From Solirubrobacteraceae bacterium (lineage in GTDB: Bacteria > Actinomycetota > Thermoleophilia > Solirubrobacterales > Solirubrobacteraceae): DNA of 16,922 nucleotides. The notes under the pieces were generated by a model. It saw only the letters and a program-made list of their open reading frames with translations. It was not told the origin of the DNA and made no database searches. The stretch lies in the NCBI GenBank assembly GCA_019683665.1, contig JADGIB010000041.1, positions 1 to 16,922 on the forward strand. The letters are read 5' to 3'. This document shows positions 14,365 through 16,922 of this stretch, piece by piece. The position numbers and the translations under genes were made by a program. Positions within the stretch are counted from its first letter, which is position 1; each line of letters opens with the position of its first letter.

Positions 14365-15339
14365 GCGCGCGGCCGGCGTCGGCGGCTCGCCGGCCGTGGC
14401 GCGCCTCGCGGCGGCGGCCCGGTGCGGCGGCCGGCGCCGCGTCGCGCGCCGAGCGGGCGGTCTGGGCCGTCGCGCTCGCGGCGATCGCCGGGTACGCGCT
14501 CGACGACGCGTTCGTCCACCGCGAGCCCGGCACGTCGATCGCCGACCACCGGTCAGCGGTCTGGTGCCGGTCGCGCTCGCCGGCGTGACCGCGCCGCTGG
14601 GGCCACGGCTGCGGCCGGGCCTGCGGGCGGCGGTCGCGCTGGGGTGGGGGCTGCGCGATCACGGCGGGCGTGGCCGACGGCGTGCGCCACGTCGCGGTCG
14701 ACGGCGGTGCGGGCGACGACGCGAGCGCGATCGTCGCGGGGCTGGCCGGGGTCGCGCTCGCCGTCCTGGCGGTCGTCGCGCTGTGGCGCCACCGGCGCTC
14801 CGGCGACCCGCCGGCGCGCCGGGTCGTCCGCGGGGGCGGATGGCTCGTCGGGGTCGCCGCGGCCGGGCTGTTCGTCGTCGCGCCGATCTGCTTCGCGATC
14901 ACGTCGACGCATCACGCGCGCCGGCCGGCGGCGGCCGCCGACCTCGGGCGCCGTCCGAGGACGTCGTGCTGCGCACGAGCGACGGGCTGCGCCTCGACGG
15001 CTGGTACGTCCCGTCGCGCAACCGGGCGGCGGTCATCGTCTTCCCGGGCCGCCGGGGCACCGCGGCCCACGCGCGGCTGCTGGCCCGCCGCGGCTACGGC
15101 GCGCTCGTCGTCGACCGCCGCGGGGAGGGGACGAGCGAGGGTGAGTACCACGCCCGGGGTGGGGCGGCACGCCCGACGTCGTCGCGGCCCTGGACCTGCT
15201 GGCCGCGCGCCCCGACGTCGACGCGGGCCGGATCGGCGGGCTGGGGCTCTCCGTCGGCGGCGAGCTGCTCCTGGAGACCGCCGCGTACGAGCGCCGGGTC
15301 GTCGGCTTCCTCGACCGGGCGCTGCTGGACGGGCGATGA
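14361..15339 (+). pseudogene. Decayed membrane-anchored alpha/beta hydrolase
   Basis: Starts ATG 14361 in the ATGA overlap. Coding switches frame four times: a base lost near 14551-14556, an extra G in the run 14646-14650, a G lost at 14946-14948 and a base lost at 15156-15159. Rejoined, it reads as an N-terminal part with about four hydrophobic helices (such as VWAVALAAIAGYAL and GWLVGVAAAGLFVVAPICFA), followed by an alpha/beta hydrolase. The hydrolase part has DGLRLDGWYVPSRN, AAVIVFPG, DRRGEGTSEGEY and the nucleophile elbow GLGLSVGGE. After LLLETAA (about 15278-15287) it jumps to YERRVVGFLDRALLDGR, which I recognise as the family C-terminus. About 100 or more residues, including the catalytic Asp and His, are missing. 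The combination of internal deletion and frameshifts indicates a true pseudogene, though some single-base indels may be sequencing errors. Intact relatives are probably membrane-bound esterase-like enzymes. Confidence 0.8.
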
Positions 15340-15373
15340 CCGTCGCCGCGGGGCGCCGCTGCCGGGCGAGCAG

Positions 15374-15745
15374 TCAGGCCCGGGCGCGCGGTCGGCGCGG
15401 CGTTCGGAGCGCGAGCAGGATGCCGCACGCCGCGACCGCGCCGAGGACGGGGACCGCGCGCCCGGCCGCCCGCGGCGAGAGGACGAGCTCGAAGAGCGGG
15501 ACCGGATCGCCGACCCGCGCCTGCAGCGGCCCGAGCGGGCAGTCGCCGCGGTTGAGCGCGACGACCGCGCCCTCGGCGGCGAGCGATGTGATCGACCAGC
15601 GCAGCAGCCGGTCGCGCCGCCCGGTCAGCGCACAGCGCCAGACGTGGGCGATCGCGGTGAGGAACCCGACGGCGATGAGCGCGTGCGCCAGGCGGAACGC
15701 CCGCGCCAGCGGGCTCAGCGTGGCGGGCGCCGCGGCCTCGGTCAT
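15374..15745 (-). CDS. Small membrane protein of unknown function (three helices, DUF2784-like at best)
   Basis: 123 residues from ATG 15745. The frame continues upstream to an ATG at 15844, which would add a 33-residue Arg/Ala-rich tail and lies among terminator hairpins, so the shorter start is preferred although neither has a strong Shine-Dalgarno. Three hydrophobic segments are visible: HALIAVGFLTAIAHVWRCAL, SITSLAAEGAVVAL and VPVLGAVAACGILLAL. Between the second and third is NRGDCPLGPLQ followed by GDPVPLFELVL. The CPL motif near a membrane helix recalls DUF2784-type proteins, but this is a loose resemblance. It converges on the hydrolase pseudogene with 34 bp between stop codons. It probably sits in the cytoplasmic membrane; the role is unknown. 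Confidence 0.65.
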   Translation of the reverse strand: MTEAAAPATLSPLARAFRLAHALIAVGFLTAIAHVWRCALTGRRDRLLRWSITSLAAEGAVVALNRGDCPLGPLQARVGDPVPLFELVLSPRAAGRAVPVLGAVAACGILLALRTPRRPRARA

Positions 15746-15853
15746 CAGCGGCGCGGAGGCGAAGGGTGCGCGAGCACCGCGCGAGCCTGCCAGGTCCAGC
15801 AGGACCGTGGCAAGGAACGGCCGGGCGCGACCCCGTCCCCGCATCGGTTCCGT

Positions 15854-15888
15854 GCCCCGACGTCGGGGCGGGCGCGCTTCAGCGCGCC
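15854..15888 (-). terminator. Double hairpin ending the secreted-protein gene
   Basis: Stem GGCGCGC (15871-15877) / GCGCGCC (15882-15888) has a 4-nt loop that contains the stop triplet of the minus-strand gene (15879-15881). Immediately beyond it is a perfect 16-bp palindrome GCCCCGACGTCGGGGC (15854-15869). Two stacked structures right at the gene end suggest a terminator; there is no T-run. The palindrome may also bind a protein. Confidence 0.5.
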
Positions 15889-16310
15889 GTGGCCGTCCAG
15901 CGCCGCTTCGCCGAGCACTGGCCGAACACGGTCGTGCCGTCCTCGAAGCTCGAATGAGGGCGCCGCAGGATCACGGTGCCCGTCGCCCTGCCGCCCCTGA
16001 CCCGGCCGGTGACGGTCATCTCGATGATGCCGTCGGTCTCGTCGGGCGCCGTCCACGAGAACCGGCCGCCCGGTCCGAGCCGGATCGGCGGCACGTTGGC
16101 GACGGCGTCCGTCTCGAAGCTCGAGTCGCCTCCGGCCATGCAGAACGTGAGGACCCCGGCCTGGAAGTCCCGGACCTGGCCGCCGGCGACCCGGAACGAA
16201 ACGGCGCGGTTCTGGTCGGTGCGGCCCTTGTAGGACCCGGAGGCGGCGACGGCGGAGGGGGAGGCGACCAGCAGACCGCCGACGGTTGTCCAGGCCAGGA
16301 GTGAGCGCAT
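15879..16310 (-). CDS. Secreted small beta-rich protein of unknown function
   Basis: 143 residues from ATG 16310, with an AAGGG-type Shine-Dalgarno (minus strand, 16320-16315) 4 nt upstream. The Sec signal peptide is MRSLLAWTTVGGLLVASPSA, with likely cleavage after AVA at residue 22. The mature part of about 121 residues is built of short alternating strands (SYKGRTDQNRAVSFRVAGGQ, GIIEMTVTGRVRGGRATGTV). It has just two cysteines, C57 and C132, which could form one disulfide. No enzyme motif is seen. The layout (an SYKGRT opening, a Phe-rich core, and a late GRVRGG-ATGTV repeat) is like small exported beta-sandwich proteins that I have seen annotated only as hypothetical in actinobacteria. Its stop codon lies in a hairpin loop. 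It appears to be a single-gene transcript. Confidence 0.75.
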   Translation of the reverse strand: MRSLLAWTTVGGLLVASPSAVAASGSYKGRTDQNRAVSFRVAGGQVRDFQAGVLTFCMAGGDSSFETDAVANVPPIRLGPGGRFSWTAPDETDGIIEMTVTGRVRGGRATGTVILRRPHSSFEDGTTVFGQCSAKRRWTATAR

Positions 16311-16744
16311 GAAGCCCTTCTCGGCACGGACAGGGCCGACCTTGAGGCACGCCTGCCCACGGCCGGGCGTCGCTGACGCTCAGGGATGGCTGAGCGCATG
16401 GCTGCTGGCGCGCCATGAACCTGGGCCGAGCGTCGCCGGCCCGTGTCGCCGCGATCTGACGCGCTGCATCCGGCGACGCGCGACACGCGCTCCGATCGCC
16501 GTCGATGCACGTCCGGCTCGACGTGGCGCCGAGTTTCGAGGAGTGTGCGCATTCGTGCGGCGGCGAGTTCGCCGGCGGGGCAGCCAGAGCCCGCCGGACG
16601 GCGTTGCCGGGCCTGCCGTGTCTGCGCGACGGAACGCTCGCTAATCCATCTTATGTGAACCAGACAGCGGGCCAGGGCCCGCGCGGTCCGCGATCGCCGC
16701 ATCCGGCCAGCACGGCGCGCGCCGTCGCCGCGAACGACGGCCCC
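16311..16744. other. Intergenic region of about 430 bp between divergent genes
   Basis: I see no convincing gene. Open frames here lack domain patterns, and their codons include AGT, TAT and AAT, unlike the neighbours. An AT-richer patch at 16641-16660 (CTAATCCATCTTATGTGAAC) stands out and may mark a promoter or an acquired piece of DNA. A 7-bp stem CGCTCAG/CTGAGCG (16377-16383 with 16390-16396, 6-nt loop) lies 67 bp upstream of the secreted-protein start. Confidence 0.35.
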
Positions 16745-16750
16745 TATCGT
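16745..16750 (+). promoter_or_regulatory. -10 box (TATCGT) of the last gene
   Basis: TATCGT ends 8 nt before ATG 16759, the same spacing as TAACGT before GTG 10659, and no real Shine-Dalgarno separates them apart from a weak GAGGG touching the ATG. A leaderless start is likely. No -35 hexamer is evident. Confidence 0.5.
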
Positions 16751-16758
16751 GTCGAGGG

Positions 16759-16922
16759 ATGTCGGTGGGCGGCATCTCGGGCCTGCGCGCCCTGCCGATC
16801 ACGAACCTCGCGTTCGCGCCGCACTCCGACGCGGTGTTCAGCCGCTCGACGCTGGACGAGCGCGCGCTGCGGCCGTGGCAGGACGCCGGCGGCGTGGACG
16901 CCACGCCGATCGGCGTGTCGTT
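16759..16922 (+). CDS. 5' end of an unidentified gene
   Basis: Only 54 complete codons are visible, starting MSVGGISGLRALPITNLAFA and including HSDAVFSRSTLDERALRPWQ. The gene continues past the window. The codons are typical of the genome and the promoter position (TATCGT 8 nt upstream) supports the start. There is no signal peptide or membrane helix in the visible part. I do not recognise the family: the stretch after it (DAGGVDATPIGVS) has the feel of an extracytoplasmic domain of an FtsX-like permease or a binding protein, but this is too weak to name. Confidence 0.6.
   Translation, partial: MSVGGISGLRALPITNLAFAPHSDAVFSRSTLDERALRPWQDAGGVDATPIGVS

Noticed and set aside
8875..15339. An Ole-type long-chain olefin/beta-lactone cluster (KAS-like, ligase, SDR, alpha/beta hydrolase)
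   Set aside because: The four enzyme classes are present, but the SDR is the short classical type rather than the extended OleD type, the KAS has FabH length and triad, the hydrolase is a membrane-anchored type and is dead, and the cupin and VOC genes do not fit.
14396..16000. One plus-strand open frame of about 530 codons across the right end
   Set aside because: Only the segments about 14553-14645 and 14949-15159 look like protein. The rest is out-of-frame hydrolase or antisense to the minus-strand genes.
16309..16644. Plus-strand frame of 111 codons in the right spacer
   Set aside because: Arg/Pro-rich without structure, overlaps the start region of the minus-strand secreted protein, and has unlike codon use.
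1..16922. tRNA, rRNA, CRISPR, insertion sequence or integrase
   Set aside because: Looked for on both strands by eye; no CCA-ended cloverleaf, regularly spaced repeats, transposase motif or terminal inverted repeats were recognised.

Overview
The window is very GC-rich (by eye well over 70%), with GC-ending codons throughout. The gene set (a PucR-type regulator, secreted FG-GAP proteins with Ala/Pro-rich linkers, a small-molecule catabolic cluster) fits a high-GC actinobacterium. The style is most like Thermoleophilia (Solirubrobacter, Conexibacter or Patulibacter relatives). That placement is an inference from protein style, not from a marker gene. No rRNA, tRNA, CRISPR array, insertion sequence or phage gene was seen.

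Left part (1-5855) is an envelope/secretion region. It opens with the 3' end of a secreted FG-GAP beta-propeller gene and continues with a tandem paralogue (1867-4373) that has a signal peptide, seven FG-GAP blades, an Ig-like domain and the same C-terminal domain. The paralogue carries a one-base frameshift in blade 1. The spacer between them (1531-1866) holds two pairs of an ACCTCCC direct repeat, each with a 20-bp period, and a 26-bp scrap matching the 3' end of the FG-GAP genes. This suggests a third tandem copy was deleted. A secreted trypsin-like protease follows (4710-5855).

Middle (5882-7582) holds a zinc-ribbon protein and a protein of unknown function overlapping by ATGA, a tight two-gene module. 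The zinc-ribbon gene has a good -10 box but AGG where its ATG should be. It converges on the PucR-like regulator (7589-8764, minus) with only 6 bp between the two stop codons, both inside one 16-bp palindrome.

Right-centre (8875-13889), divergent from the regulator, is a metabolic cluster: classical SDR, a cupin like 2,4'-dihydroxyacetophenone dioxygenase (ATGA overlap), a glyoxalase I-like VOC protein, an AMP-forming acyl-CoA ligase, a FabH-like ketosynthase (GTGA overlap) and a flavin reductase. A reasonable reading is oxidation of an alcohol to a ketone, oxygenolytic C-C cleavage to an acid, CoA activation, and then condensation or further use. The substrate cannot be read from sequence.

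Right end (13890-16922) holds a hairpin-dense spacer, a small two-helix membrane protein, a decayed membrane-anchored alpha/beta hydrolase (four frameshifts plus an internal deletion that removes two of the three catalytic residues), two minus-strand genes (a small membrane protein and a secreted beta-rich protein), a spacer of about 450 bp without a convincing gene, and the first 54 codons of an unidentified plus-strand gene with a leaderless-type promoter. Several starts share a TANNNT box 8-10 nt upstream, suggesting leaderless transcripts are common here.
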